DNA of 64,000 bases, from assembly GCF_001685485.1 (NCBI RefSeq), contig NZ_BDEL01000001.1:3941501-4005500 (forward strand). The letters are read 5' to 3'. Numbering within the stretch: position 1 is the first letter of the stretch; every line of letters begins with the position of its first letter. Under the pieces are notes generated by a model, which was not told where the DNA came from, searched no databases, and worked only from the letters and a program-made list of their open reading frames with translations. Shown in pieces: positions 45,785 to 54,681 of this stretch. The DNA comes from Formosa haliotis. Lineage in GTDB: Bacteria > Bacteroidota > Bacteroidia > Flavobacteriales > Flavobacteriaceae. The translations under genes and the position numbers were made by a program.

Positions 45785-46183
45785 ATGAATGTACAAGCAT
45801 ATTTGGCCTTTAATGGGGATTGCCATGAGGCGTTAAACTTTTATAGTGAAATATTTAAAGCCGAAATAAAAAATAAACAAACTTACGAGGACCGTAATAT
45901 AGATATCCCAAATTCGTATCGTAAAAAACTTCAGCATGCCGAGCTAAAGGGGAATGGGGTGCATTTTATGGCTTACGATGCCGCACCAGATACGCCTTTA
46001 AATCAAGGTACTAAAATACATATGAGTGTGGACTTAAAAACACCAACAGAAGCTGAGCAATTATTTAATGAATTATCTAAAGCGGGGCAAGTGCATCACG
46101 ATTTTAGAGAACGTGAATGGGGCCATTTTGGACGCTGTACCGATAAATATGGAATTAATTGGATGGTAAACTGTAATAATTAA
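45785..46183 (+). CDS. VOC family protein, PhnB-like
   Basis: A 132-residue vicinal-oxygen-chelate fold protein of the PhnB/3-demethylubiquinone-methyltransferase-like group. It shows paired beta-alpha-beta-beta-beta units: VQAYLAFNGDCHEALNFYSEIFKAEI, HAELKGNGVHFMAYDAAPD, IHMSVDLKTPTEAEQLFNELSKAG and REREWGHFGRCTDKYGINWMVN. The closing G-x-F-G-x-x-x-D-x-x-G-x-x-W motif is typical. Metal ligands are incomplete, as usual for PhnB-like members, and the substrate is unknown. It is followed after 30 bp by an HPF-like gene. Confidence 0.85.
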   Translation: MNVQAYLAFNGDCHEALNFYSEIFKAEIKNKQTYEDRNIDIPNSYRKKLQHAELKGNGVHFMAYDAAPDTPLNQGTKIHMSVDLKTPTEAEQLFNELSKAGQVHHDFREREWGHFGRCTDKYGINWMVNCNN

Positions 46184-46213
46184 GATTCATAGTAATCAAT
46201 AAAACAAATCATT

Positions 46214-46516
46214 ATGCAAATTATATTTGAGTATCACGATGTACAAGCTAGCGAATCGCTAGAGAAACTGACACGGGAAAAATTAGAGAAATTAGGAGAA
46301 AAATTCGAAATGGTAATTCGTGGCGATGTGTTTTTTAAAGTAGAAAACACGACGTCTGATGAGACTGGAAAAATTTGTAATATCAGATTAAGTCTTCCAG
46401 GGCCGCGACTTTTTGCCGAGGCTAGTCATGATAATTTTCCTGATTCCATTTCAGAATCTATCAGCGATCTTGAACGTCAGTTACGTAAACGTAAAGATAA
46501 AATGAAAACATTTTAA
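46214..46516 (+). CDS. Ribosome hibernation promoting factor / RaiA-like protein
   Basis: A 100-residue protein with the S30AE beta-alpha-beta-beta-beta-alpha plan: MQIIFEYHDVQASESLEKLTREKLEKLGEKF, VIRGDVFFKVEN, ICNIRLSLPGPRLFAEASHDNFPDSISESISDLERQLRKRKDK. The short form, without the C-terminal dimerisation domain, binds the ribosomal decoding region when growth slows. The basic C-terminus KRKDKMKTF agrees. The context of stress genes downstream (catalase, general-stress SDR) fits stationary-phase use. Confidence 0.85.
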   Translation: MQIIFEYHDVQASESLEKLTREKLEKLGEKFEMVIRGDVFFKVENTTSDETGKICNIRLSLPGPRLFAEASHDNFPDSISESISDLERQLRKRKDKMKTF

Positions 46517-46542
46517 ATAATTAACCACAAAAAATTAGAATT

Positions 46543-46695
46543 ATGGATCCGTCAACATTAATAGGAGCAACATCTAAACTTTTTAAAAATGATAAGATGA
46601 AGATTGCATTTGTTGCATTACAATTAGGGTATCTAACCTATAAGTTTATTCAGAATAAAAAGGAAATGCAATATAGAGAAATTGAAAATCGGTAA
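46543..46695 (+). CDS. Small membrane-associated protein, 50 residues
   Basis: The frame begins MDPSTLIGATSKLFKNDKMK and continues through one short hydrophobic segment (IAFVALQLGYLTYKFI) to a charged tail (QNKKEMQYREIENR). It starts 26 bp after the HPF-like stop and ends just before a plus-strand terminator. The upstream stretch (ACAAAAAATTAGAATT) lacks a strong Shine-Dalgarno, as is usual in Bacteroidota. Function unknown; co-expression with hpf is likely. Confidence 0.6.
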   Translation: MDPSTLIGATSKLFKNDKMKIAFVALQLGYLTYKFIQNKKEMQYREIENR

Positions 46696-46721
46696 TAGAT
46701 ACTGATTTTAATTAAAGGTTT

Positions 46722-46754
46722 AAAAGGAATGCTTTTCGGGGCTTCCTTTTTTGC
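46722..46754 (+). terminator. Terminator of the VOC/HPF/small-protein group
   Basis: AAAAGGAATGC and GGCTTCCTTTT can pair with one bulge around a TTTTCG loop and are followed by TTTTT. The structure is 27 bp after the stop of the 50-residue gene. Confidence 0.65.
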
Positions 46755-46833
46755 TTTATATGAATGGTACATTGGGTAGCTATTATAATTCCCATCAGAA
46801 TTTTTAATTCTACTGAATGAGTTAAATTGAAAA

Positions 46834-46888
46834 CAAAAACATCCTGATAGGCTAGTAATATTCAAGCCCATCAGGATGTTTTTTTAAG
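46834..46888 (-). terminator. Strong terminator after the DUF1989 gene, bidirectional
   Basis: A long stem, ACATCCTGAT.GGCT paired with AGCCC.ATCAGGATGT, is flanked by A-runs on one side and T-runs on the other. It therefore works in both orientations. It lies 30 bp past the stop at 46919. Confidence 0.8.
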
Positions 46889-46918
46889 GATTTAAAAAAA
46901 ATGAGATTTGTTATAAAT

Positions 46919-47509
46919 CTATTTGGCTTGAGATTTTACTTTAAAATGAATGGGTTTAAAGGTGCCGCCATTACTATCTTCTGCCGAGCAAGCTGTAAGG
47001 CAAACTAACAGATCCATTTGGGCCTCAAACTTCACGAAATCTCCAGGCTTAGAAGTAGGAGGGAGCACAGATAATTTTCCATATTTATCAAACTGAACAT
47101 TCATAAAAATATTAAATGCTGTAGGTATATCATCTTGTGAAATGCCATAAGGCTCTAAATTTCTAGTCAAATTTTCTAGACAGCTTGGATGATAACCTAC
47201 GTTATCGTACATAATAACAAAGGTTTCTGTACTACAAGGCGCTAAAAGAAAGTCATTTCTTCCATTAGTATCTTCTAAGATTTTCATCATTTTATTAGAC
47301 CTATTACTCCATAAATAATTTCCTGTACTTAATAAAATAGATTCTTCGAAATCTAAAGTTTTACCTGAAGATATTTTTTCTTTAATATCATGTGCGTTAA
47401 AAAGCACCATATCGCTAACTTGCTGACCTTGAGGGTTGATAACCGTTAAAATATCACCTTTTTTTAGTTGGATAGTTTTTCCGCTTTGTTCGTTAATTAT
47501 ATGTAACAT
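46919..47509 (-). CDS. DUF1989 / urea carboxylase-associated family protein
   Basis: A 196-residue protein with the DUF1989 features IQLKKGDILTVINPQGQQVSDMVLFNA near residues 10-37, EESILLSTGNYLWSNRSNKMMKILEDTNGRNDFLLAPCS, and YHPSCLENLTRNLEPYGISQDDIPTAFNIFMNV. The several conserved Cys/His (APCS, HPSC) are candidate metal ligands. Family members accompany urea carboxylase or, in biosynthetic clusters, guanidine- or arginine-modifying enzymes. The ATG at 47509 starts 2 bp after the stop of the GntA-like gene. A longer frame to 47551 would overlap it by 40 bp and lacks the family N-terminus. The pair is likely co-translated. Confidence 0.8.
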   Translation of the reverse strand: MLHIINEQSGKTIQLKKGDILTVINPQGQQVSDMVLFNAHDIKEKISSGKTLDFEESILLSTGNYLWSNRSNKMMKILEDTNGRNDFLLAPCSTETFVIMYDNVGYHPSCLENLTRNLEPYGISQDDIPTAFNIFMNVQFDKYGKLSVLPPTSKPGDFVKFEAQMDLLVCLTACSAEDSNGGTFKPIHFKVKSQAK

Positions 47510-47511
47510 AG

Positions 47512-48192
47512 TTATACTAATTGATGTTTTGAATGAAAAGGGCAAGTCCAATTTTGCTCGACTTGCCTACCACTATATTGTTTTGTTTCCGTGTCGTTTC
47601 CAAAATCTTTTAACACGGGATTAATGGTGCCCTGAAGTTTTTTATCGCGTTTACGAATTCGTTTTTTTATGCGTTTATAGGTCCCCATTTCTCTTAATTT
47701 TTCAAATTGCCAATGCAAATTAAATACGATGGTAGGGTACGGACTTTGTCTGGCAAGTCTAGAACTGTTATGGTGTAAGCCCACAATGTAAAACGCTTTA
47801 CCCTTTAAACTAAAACTGAAATTTGCATTATTTGGATCTTCGCTTACCACTGGGTCCCAATCGTTATCGTCTAAATCATGTAACTGCTGAAGGAAGGACC
47901 ATAAGGTTTTTTCAAAAGCTATTTCTGTATTAAAAGTGTCCTTCGGAAAAACAGCGATAAACGATTCAAATTCATTAGACTCAAAATCGTATTGATTTAT
48001 GTATGCTTCTAAATCTTTTAATACCGTGGTTGCACTTTCTTTCGCCGTCATACTCTCGTAGGTTTTTAAATGATATTTTTCCATCGAAAAAACGGTTTTA
48101 GCCATAATGCATGGATGCTTTTTATTCAGAATAAAATCTTTAAATTCTACTTCAATTTCCTCTGTTTTAATTGCTGACTTATTTGGTTCCAT
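47512..48192 (-). CDS. GntA-like haem-dependent N-hydroxylase (YqcI/YcgG family)
   Basis: A 226-residue protein of the YqcI/YcgG family. Characterised relatives are GntA (pre-guanitoxin N-hydroxylase) and the D-cycloserine enzyme DcsA, which hydroxylate guanidine nitrogen using haem. Family marks are FKDFILNKKHPCIMAKTVF, the central WDPVVSEDPNNANFSFSLKGKAFYIVGLHHNSSRLARQSPYPTIVFNLHWQFEKLRE and the C-terminal YSGRQVEQNWTCPFHS. Substrate is unknown here. The immediate downstream gene encodes a DUF1989 protein, forming a two-gene operon with its own terminator. No other guanitoxin or cycloserine genes are near. Confidence 0.82.
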   Translation of the reverse strand: MEPNKSAIKTEEIEVEFKDFILNKKHPCIMAKTVFSMEKYHLKTYESMTAKESATTVLKDLEAYINQYDFESNEFESFIAVFPKDTFNTEIAFEKTLWSFLQQLHDLDDNDWDPVVSEDPNNANFSFSLKGKAFYIVGLHHNSSRLARQSPYPTIVFNLHWQFEKLREMGTYKRIKKRIRKRDKKLQGTINPVLKDFGNDTETKQYSGRQVEQNWTCPFHSKHQLV

Positions 48193-48469
48193 AACACGAA
48201 CTAGTTTGCTTTAGAAGCATTTATATTCTAATATTAATTTAATATAAATGGTTTTCTTCCTAAGATTATAAAGCCTAAATTATAGCTTTGTAAGGACAAC
48301 AATAGGCGCTATCGCATTTTAAATTAGCACGAAACAACGCCTCGAAAAAGGAAAATTAAACCACTAGATAAAAAGTGTTTTTGAGTTAAAATTGACTTCA
48401 ATAAAATTGATGTAAACATTTAAAAAATATTACTTTTATTAGGAATACTAAATCTGTTTACTGTAAAAA

Positions 48470-49000
48470 ATGAAATTTAATAGGTATATAAAACGTGCCA
48501 TTTTAGGAGGTGTAATCTCTATGATTATTATCTTTTTAGGAACGGTGTTAATTGGGAAATTATCGGGGTATGAGGCAAAAATATTAATAGAAAATTCTAT
48601 AGATGGTATCAATACACTTTGTAACACGATTACTTTAGCTTCGGCAACTATTTTGGCCCTGTTATTAACACTTTTAGGGGTTAGTAATAAATCGAAACTT
48701 AAGCCAGAACATTACAAGCATGTGCTTTTTATCGCAAAATTAGATACCATAGTATTTGTAGCGGCTATGATTTCATTTTTATTGTTTAATCTTCCTATTA
48801 CCGATTCCGAAAATATACCCGAATCGTGGTTTACCATTATGTACTACATTTCGCTAGCCGTGTCTAGCGTTTTAAGTTCTGCCTTAATTATTGTGGTATT
48901 AATGCTTTATAATACCATAGTAAGTATTATTAAAATTATGGGTTTAGGTATGACTGATCATCCTTTAGCGATAGATGAAAAAAAGGCTAAAAAGGATTAA
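48470..49000 (+). CDS. Membrane protein of unknown function, 176 residues
   Basis: It has four hydrophobic helices: AILGGVISMIIIFLGTVLIG, ITLASATILALLLTLLGVS, DTIVFVAAMISFLLFNLPI and ISLAVSSVLSSALIIVVLML. Short cytoplasmic ends are basic (MKFNRYIKRA ... DEKKAKKD). I recognise no family. A -7-like TAGCTTTG at 48283-48290 implies an untranslated leader of about 175 nt, unusually long for this genome. The convergent general-stress SDR gene ends 21 bp away. Confidence 0.65.
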   Translation: MKFNRYIKRAILGGVISMIIIFLGTVLIGKLSGYEAKILIENSIDGINTLCNTITLASATILALLLTLLGVSNKSKLKPEHYKHVLFIAKLDTIVFVAAMISFLLFNLPITDSENIPESWFTIMYYISLAVSSVLSSALIIVVLMLYNTIVSIIKIMGLGMTDHPLAIDEKKAKKD

Positions 49001-49021
49001 AAAAAAGTGGATAGTTTATTC

Positions 49022-49870
49022 CTATCCACCTATTATTTCGCCACCATTTACATGAATAAATTGTCCGGTAATATAGCTGCTGTCTTCGGAAGCTAAAAAC
49101 ACATAGGCCGGACCTAATTCGCTGGGCTGACCTGCGCGACCTAAGGGCGTGTCTTTACCAAAATCTGAAACTTCATCGAACGACGAAATGACTAAAGGTG
49201 TCCAAATGGGGCCCGGAGCTACGCCGTTTACCCTAATATTTTTCTCTGCAAATTGTGCCGACAACGAACGGGTAAAGCTTACGATAGCTCCTTTTGTACT
49301 GGCATAATCTACAAGGTGAGAACTTCCTCTATAAGCCGTTACCGAACTCGTATTAATAATAACATCGTGTGCTTTAAAATGTTTTAGAGCGGCTTGCGAC
49401 ATGTAGAAATATGGATAAAAATTCGTTTCTACAGTTTTGTGTAAATCGGCAGTAGTAATATCTTTAATAGAATCTTTAGGAAAATGAGTCGCGGCGTTAT
49501 TCACCAAAATATTTAATTGCCCAAACGTATCGATACACTTTTTGACACTCGATTTACAGTGCGCTTCGCTTTTTAAATCGGTTTTTATTAAAAGGCATTT
49601 TCTACCTTCTTGTTCTACCTGCTCTTTAATTTGTTTAGCATCTTTATCTTCTTCGAGATAAACAAGCGCAATATCGGCACCTTCTTTAGCAAAGTGCAAC
49701 ACAACACTAGCACCAATACCACTATCGCCACCGGTAACTAAAGCTACTTTACCTTTTAATTTGTTGGAGCCTTGGTAAGTCTTCCTAATTAATTCGGGTT
49801 CTGGATTCATTTTGTGTTGCATTCCGGGTTTGGATTGCTCTTGCTCTGGAAATTTATCTGGTTTTGCCAT
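49022..49870 (-). CDS. SDR family oxidoreductase, general-stress (GSP39/YhdF-like) type
   Basis: A 282-residue SDR with the extended N-terminus of the Bacillus YhdF/GSP39 and E. coli YghA group (MAKPDKFPEQEQSKPGMQHKMNPEPE). The cofactor loop is ALVTGGDSGIGASV near residue 43, NNAAT follows the fourth strand, and INTSSVTAYRGSSHLVDYASTKGAIVSF holds the catalytic Ser-Tyr-Lys. It ends with YITGQFIHVNGGEIIGG. Such enzymes are stress-induced; substrate unknown. Its start is 21 bp from the SemiSWEET stop, and with katE the three form a likely operon. Confidence 0.87.
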   Translation of the reverse strand: MAKPDKFPEQEQSKPGMQHKMNPEPELIRKTYQGSNKLKGKVALVTGGDSGIGASVVLHFAKEGADIALVYLEEDKDAKQIKEQVEQEGRKCLLIKTDLKSEAHCKSSVKKCIDTFGQLNILVNNAATHFPKDSIKDITTADLHKTVETNFYPYFYMSQAALKHFKAHDVIINTSSVTAYRGSSHLVDYASTKGAIVSFTRSLSAQFAEKNIRVNGVAPGPIWTPLVISSFDEVSDFGKDTPLGRAGQPSELGPAYVFLASEDSSYITGQFIHVNGGEIIGG

Positions 49871-49891
49871 TTTTATTGATTTTTTAAATTA

Positions 49892-50176
49892 CTATTGTTT
49901 TGAAGGTATCATTTTTTCTTTGTGATTTGAGCGTATTAAAATGTAAAGCATAATACCATTAAAGATTAAGGAAATGGCATTACAAATAATAATTGGCCAA
50001 TCGTGTTTTAAAATTCCATAAACAACCCAAAGAGCAACGCCAAGACATAAAATAATATACATCCACGGACTTACATCGTTTACCTTTCCTGTTTGCACCG
50101 CTTTTATAATTTGAGGCAATACGGCAACAGTGGTAAAAATACTGGCTAAAATGCCAATGGTTTGATCTAAATCCAT
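49892..50176 (-). CDS. SemiSWEET family sugar transporter
   Basis: A three-helix half-transporter of 94 residues that dimerises to move mono- or disaccharides. The typical PQ motif is present in the first helix (TVAVLPQIIKAVQTGKVNDVSPWMY). The second and third helices are IILCLGVALWVVYGIL and IICNAISLIFNGIMLYILI. The ATG at 50176 (MDLDQTIGILA) is chosen over the frame's earlier start at 50218, which would overlap katE and add a non-family leader. It is 19 bp downstream of katE. Confidence 0.85.
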   Translation of the reverse strand: MDLDQTIGILASIFTTVAVLPQIIKAVQTGKVNDVSPWMYIILCLGVALWVVYGILKHDWPIIICNAISLIFNGIMLYILIRSNHKEKMIPSKQ

Positions 50177-50195
50177 GGATGTTGTATAGTTAATA

Positions 50196-52328
50196 TTATA
50201 CAGGAACAGCGTCCGCAACCTCTAAGCGTTTCCAATTACGGTGTTTCGAAATCGCTTCAATAAAGGCTGTCGGCTTGGCATTTAATAATACGGCTTCATC
50301 ATCGGTATACTTAGAAACAAAGGTTTCATTAATAAGATCGAGGCCTTCATGATCTGCAGCAATAGCCTTACAATGTTTAAAAGCTTCATTAATAAATTTG
50401 ATATATTTTTTAGAAGCTAAAAGCGCTTTAATAGATTTCTTGCCTCCAGGTATATAAATTGCATCAAAAAGCACACTTTCTGTGGTACTAATTGCAGCAT
50501 CTACTTTATGTTCCATGCCGTCGGTACAGGTTATGCTTCCGCCATGAGGAGCTACAATTTTTATAATCGCACCTTTTGCTTTTAAAGCTGAAGTCATATT
50601 GTCAAAATCTTTCATTGAAAAACCATCAGCTGCTAATACGGCTATTTGTCGTGTGGCAATACTATTGAACGCCGTGTTTGCCTGACTCAACGTTGGTGCT
50701 TGTTCTAAGTAAATTTTCTTTTTTCCTGGCTGAAATTTTTCAACTTGGGCATCGGCTCCTATGGCTTGGTTTATTGGTTGCTCTATGGATTTAGGAACTT
50801 CTAGTCCTAAACCTTTGGCTACATCTGCCGCTAGTTTTTCATCGACCTGAGATACGACCCAAAGCATACGCTCTTGGATGTGCTGATGTTTACATTTTCC
50901 TAATTCAAAAGTGTAGGCTTCCATAACATGCTTCTGTTCCCAATCTGATAAACTGCGATAAAACAACGCAGGTTGCGAAAAGTGATCGCTAAAACTTTCG
51001 CTTCGTGTGCGTATTTTTTTTGCATCGATACGCTCTTCGTAAGAGGTAAATCCGCCTTCGGCCATTTTTGCTAGGTGCGGACAACCACCACCTAAACTAT
51101 TTGGGAAATAGGCAGTTTGTCCTTTAGGGATTTCGGTTTGCATATGGCCGTCGCGTTGGTTATTGTGCGTCTCGCCAACAGGTCGGTTTATAGGAATTTG
51201 ATGAAAATTTGGTCCACCTAAACGCGATAATTGGGTGTCTCGGTACGAGAATAAACGGCCTTGTAAAAGCGGATCGTTTGTAAAATCGATACCAGGTACG
51301 ATATGCCCGGGTAAAAAGGCCACTTGTTCGGTTTCAGCAAAAAAGTTTTCTGGGTTGCGATTTAAAGTCATTTTACCTACAATCTTTACGGGTACCATTT
51401 CCTCAGGAATTAGTTTGGTAGGGTCTAACAAATCGAAATCGAATTTATGCTCGTCTTCTTCAGGTACAATTTGAAGTCCTAATTCCCATTCTGGATAGTG
51501 TCCAGCCTCGATAGCTTCCCATAAATCGCGACGGTGAAAATCGGAATCGGCACCACTAATTTTTACAGCCTCATCCCAAGTTACCGAATGCACACCTAAT
51601 TTTGGTTTCCAATGAAATTTTACAAAATGAGATTTTCCTTCCTTATTAATTAGTCTGAAAGTATGAATACCAAAACCTTCCATCATACGTAAACTTCGCG
51701 GAATGGCGCGATCGCTCATTACCCAAATTTGATTGTGAAGTGTTTCTGTAGAACGGGAAATAAAATCGTAAAAGGTATCGTGTGCCGAAGCCGCTTGTGG
51801 GATTTCATTATTAGGTTCTGGTTTTACCGAATGGATTAAATCTGGAAATTTCATAGCATCTTGAATAAAAAAGATAGGCATGTTATTCCCTACCAAATCC
51901 CAGGTGCCCTCATCGGTGTAAAATTTTACAGCAAATCCTCTTACATCTCGAGCCAAATCTGTAGAGCCTTTAGACCCTGCAACGGTAGAAAAACGCACAA
52001 ACACCGGTGTTTTTTTAGAGGTATCTGTAAAAATATCTGCTTTAGTATAGTCTTCTAGATTTTCATAGAGCTCGAAAATACCGTGAGCTCCGCTACCCCG
52101 AGCATGAACAATACGCTCTGGAATGCGTTCGTGGTCGAAACTGGTAATTTTTTCACGAAGCAGAAAGTCCTCTAATAAGGTCGATCCGCGCTCTCCTGCT
52201 TTTAAAGAATTATTAGTATCGTTCACTTTCAAGCCCTGATTGGTGGTCATGGTTTTGCCTTCCGATTCCTTATATGCTGACTGTAAAGCTTCAATTTTTT
52301 TAGATTTTTGGTTTTTATGATTTGACAT
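50196..52328 (-). CDS. katE: Catalase, large-subunit clade (HPII/KatE type) with C-terminal GATase-like domain
   Basis: Monofunctional haem catalase of 710 residues. The active-site His is in [17 protein letters not shown] near residue 77 and the distal Asn in [17 protein letters not shown]. The proximal region [26 protein letters not shown] carries the haem-ligating Tyr. After about residue 560 a flavodoxin-like class I amidotransferase domain ([19 protein letters not shown] ... [17 protein letters not shown] ... [12 protein letters not shown]) lacks a catalytic Cys, as usual in large catalases. It detoxifies H2O2. The basic N-terminal extension [16 protein letters not shown] is typical. It heads the minus-strand stress operon. 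Confidence 0.95.
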   Translation of the reverse strand: MSNHKNQKSKKIEALQSAYKESEGKTMTTNQGLKVNDTNNSLKAGERGSTLLEDFLLREKITSFDHERIPERIVHARGSGAHGIFELYENLEDYTKADIFTDTSKKTPVFVRFSTVAGSKGSTDLARDVRGFAVKFYTDEGTWDLVGNNMPIFFIQDAMKFPDLIHSVKPEPNNEIPQAASAHDTFYDFISRSTETLHNQIWVMSDRAIPRSLRMMEGFGIHTFRLINKEGKSHFVKFHWKPKLGVHSVTWDEAVKISGADSDFHRRDLWEAIEAGHYPEWELGLQIVPEEDEHKFDFDLLDPTKLIPEEMVPVKIVGKMTLNRNPENFFAETEQVAFLPGHIVPGIDFTNDPLLQGRLFSYRDTQLSRLGGPNFHQIPINRPVGETHNNQRDGHMQTEIPKGQTAYFPNSLGGGCPHLAKMAEGGFTSYEERIDAKKIRTRSESFSDHFSQPALFYRSLSDWEQKHVMEAYTFELGKCKHQHIQERMLWVVSQVDEKLAADVAKGLGLEVPKSIEQPINQAIGADAQVEKFQPGKKKIYLEQAPTLSQANTAFNSIATRQIAVLAADGFSMKDFDNMTSALKAKGAIIKIVAPHGGSITCTDGMEHKVDAAISTTESVLFDAIYIPGGKKSIKALLASKKYIKFINEAFKHCKAIAADHEGLDLINETFVSKYTDDEAVLLNAKPTAFIEAISKHRNWKRLEVADAVPV

Positions 52329-52560
52329 GGCATTCGGTTTTATAGTGTTCTACAATTTTTTCTGTTTAATAACACTTCCGAAAGTCTTAATTAGCAATGA
52401 GATGTATTAACACAAATAAGTAAAAAATTAGCGCAAAAAATTACATGTAATGCTTTTCTATAGTACGATTTTTAACCTTCGTTTTGAGTTAAAATTTAAT
52501 TTATAACAGCACTTTTGTTTTCGGAAATTCGTTTATTTTCATGGTTTTAACTTTTGAATT

Positions 52561-53037
52561 ATGAATATATTAGGCTTATCTTACGATATCTTAGAGCTAA
52601 GTTCTAACACAACTCTAGATTTTATTATTGCTTTAGTAGCGGCTATGGTTGCCGGTTTTTGTATTGGTTTAGAGCGGCAAATGAAAAATAAAAACGCAGG
52701 ATTAAAAACCTATGCCTTAGTGGCTGTTGGAGCAGCTATTTTTACTCAAATATCATTTGTTTTTATAGATATTGATTACGTCGACCTTAGCCGGATTATT
52801 AGTCAGATTGTGGTAGGAGTAGGATTCTTAGGGGCTGGTGTAATTTTGCAAGGTAAAGGGAAAATTAAAGGTTTAGCCACGGCAGCTGCCATTTGGTGTA
52901 GTGCCAGTTTAGGATGTTTAGCCGCTTTAAAAATGTATGTTGAGTTAATTAGTGCAACCGTTTTAATTGTATTTATTAATATCATTTTTGGCTATCTTAA
53001 TAGTAAGATCGATAAATCGAATATAGAAGGGAATTAA
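52561..53037 (+). CDS. MgtC/SapB family membrane protein
   Basis: A 158-residue protein with five hydrophobic helices. MgtC marks are FIIALVAAMVAGFCIGLERQMKNKNAGLKTYALVAVGAAIFT (the GxERQ...GLRT-type motif) near residues 22-62 and IVVGVGFLGAGVILQGKGKIKGLATAAAIWCSASLGCLAAL near 88-128. The latter fits the conserved GGFLGAG and GLTTAA-like blocks. The group is linked to Mg2+ homeostasis and survival in stress. It lacks the ACT-like C-terminal domain of full-length MgtC. Divergent from katE. Confidence 0.88.
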   Translation: MNILGLSYDILELSSNTTLDFIIALVAAMVAGFCIGLERQMKNKNAGLKTYALVAVGAAIFTQISFVFIDIDYVDLSRIISQIVVGVGFLGAGVILQGKGKIKGLATAAAIWCSASLGCLAALKMYVELISATVLIVFINIIFGYLNSKIDKSNIEGN

Positions 53038-53058
53038 GATGTAAATCGTTTTTAGATT

Positions 53059-54264
53059 TTAACGTCTAAATTTAAAATACGATGCTAAAGGATGAGTTTT
53101 TCCTTGTAAAAAATTACTTAATACCTCGGTTCCAATTACAGAAAAAGTAATGCCATTTCCGCCAAAACCTAACAAGAAATAACTGTCTTTAAAATCGGGA
53201 TGAGACCCAATATAGGGTAGCCCATCTTTAGTTTCTCCAAATGTGCCGGCCCAAGCAAAATCGGTTCTAAAATGATATTGTGGTAATAAAGCATTCAATT
53301 TCTTTTTCAAGATTTTGCTTTTATCGTGTAATAAGGCATCCCGCTTTTTTGGGTTTATAAAATCTTCATCTTCACCACCAATTAAAATCCTATTGTCGTC
53401 TATCGTTCTTAAATAAAGGTATGGCTCTGCGGTGTTCCAAAACAAAGTGTCGTTTAAGTGCGATTGGTCGGTTTCATTTCGCTCACCAATAATCGCGTAG
53501 GTAGATAGTAAATTTACAAACTTGTCTTTTATAAGTTCGGTACTTTCATAACCATTGCAATACATTATTTTTTTTGCAGTAATGGTAAATCCGTAATTCG
53601 TTTTTATTTCTATACCTGTAGCGGTATGATTAACAGATGTAATTTCGGTTTTATCAAAAATATTTAGGCCTTTATCACTGTTATATTTTAAAAGGTCATG
53701 TGTAAATTTAAAAGCGTCTAAACTTCCTCCTTGTTTTGATAAAATACCTCCAAAAGTATTTTTTAGTTTATATTTTTCTTCAATAAATTTTGAGCTGAGC
53801 CAAGTTACCGGTAGTCCGCATTCTCGACGCGCTGCATACTCTTTTTTTAAATCGGCCACATCTGATTTTGACGCGGCAAAGTAAAGCGATTCTTTTTTTT
53901 GAAATCCACAGTCTGATTGGATGTCATTCACGATAGTTTGTAAATCATCTATAGCATTAAAACATGCCCAATAATTAGCCTCGGCACCAGATTTACCTAT
54001 CATTTCCGATAATTTATAAAGCGGCACATCTATTTCGTACTGCAACATAGAGGTTGTTGCCGAGGTGCTTCCATTGGCAACTTCGCGTCTGTCTATAATT
54101 GTGGTTCGATAGTTTTCGGACATACATTTATGAGCCATTAAACTCCCGGTAATACCCGCTCCAACAATTAAAATATCGGTTTCTATATTTTTTTTGATGG
54201 ATGGATAAGATTCTAATAGTCCATTTTTAATGAGCCAAAAAGGCTCGTTCGAAGTGAGTTTCAT
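53059..54264 (-). CDS. FAD-dependent oxidoreductase, glycine/D-amino acid oxidase (DAO) family
   Basis: A 401-residue flavoprotein. The dinucleotide-binding motif DILIVGAGITGSLMAHKC lies near residue 30, preceded by a short leader (EPFWLIKNGLLESYPS). RREVANGSTSATTSMLQYEIDVPL is the DAO substrate/FAD segment. The C-terminal FAD block LPYIGSHPDFKDSYFLLGFGGNGITFSVIGTEVLSNFLQG matches deaminating oxidases. No Rieske domain is fused, although this subgroup often pairs with one. Substrate is unknown. The stop is 21 bp from the convergent MgtC stop. Confidence 0.85.
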   Translation of the reverse strand: MKLTSNEPFWLIKNGLLESYPSIKKNIETDILIVGAGITGSLMAHKCMSENYRTTIIDRREVANGSTSATTSMLQYEIDVPLYKLSEMIGKSGAEANYWACFNAIDDLQTIVNDIQSDCGFQKKESLYFAASKSDVADLKKEYAARRECGLPVTWLSSKFIEEKYKLKNTFGGILSKQGGSLDAFKFTHDLLKYNSDKGLNIFDKTEITSVNHTATGIEIKTNYGFTITAKKIMYCNGYESTELIKDKFVNLLSTYAIIGERNETDQSHLNDTLFWNTAEPYLYLRTIDDNRILIGGEDEDFINPKKRDALLHDKSKILKKKLNALLPQYHFRTDFAWAGTFGETKDGLPYIGSHPDFKDSYFLLGFGGNGITFSVIGTEVLSNFLQGKTHPLASYFKFRR

Positions 54265-54681
54265 GTGTTTAGCGATTGGCGTGAATTCGAACTAAATGTA
54301 ATTTGAAAATTTAAAGTTTTTGCTCTCTAATACTAAAATAAGTAACTGCAATAAGCAGGAGGAACAAACTTTTTACGTTTCTATTGTTATCGCTCTAACC
54401 TTAGTTGAAGATCTATGAATAAATAAGGAATTTATTGTAATCCTAACCATGACGGTTTGAATGACCTCTCCTTTTTAAGGTTTTAAATTGTGAATTTTCA
54501 TACGTAAAACAGAAGAAATTTCACAGTACATATTAGTCTAATTCGACAGAACTACATCTTTGGATTTAGATATAATACTTATTACAACTAAATTCTAATG
54601 GAATACGAACAACCTCTCATTTAGCTGTTCCAAATATTATTACTTTCATGAAGTTCCGTTCTTAAAAACTCTATTAATATA
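54265..54681. other. Intergenic region, about 420 bp
   Basis: Between the FAD oxidase start and the receptor stop. I see only AT-rich sequence and no open frame, RNA, repeat or convincing terminator. It probably holds the minus-strand promoter of the FAD oxidase near 54270-54330. Confidence 0.45.

Noticed and set aside
45709..45840. Short frame starting MSLGQAFL before the VOC gene
   Set aside because: It overlaps the VOC start in another frame and ends within it. There is no hydrophobic or conserved segment.
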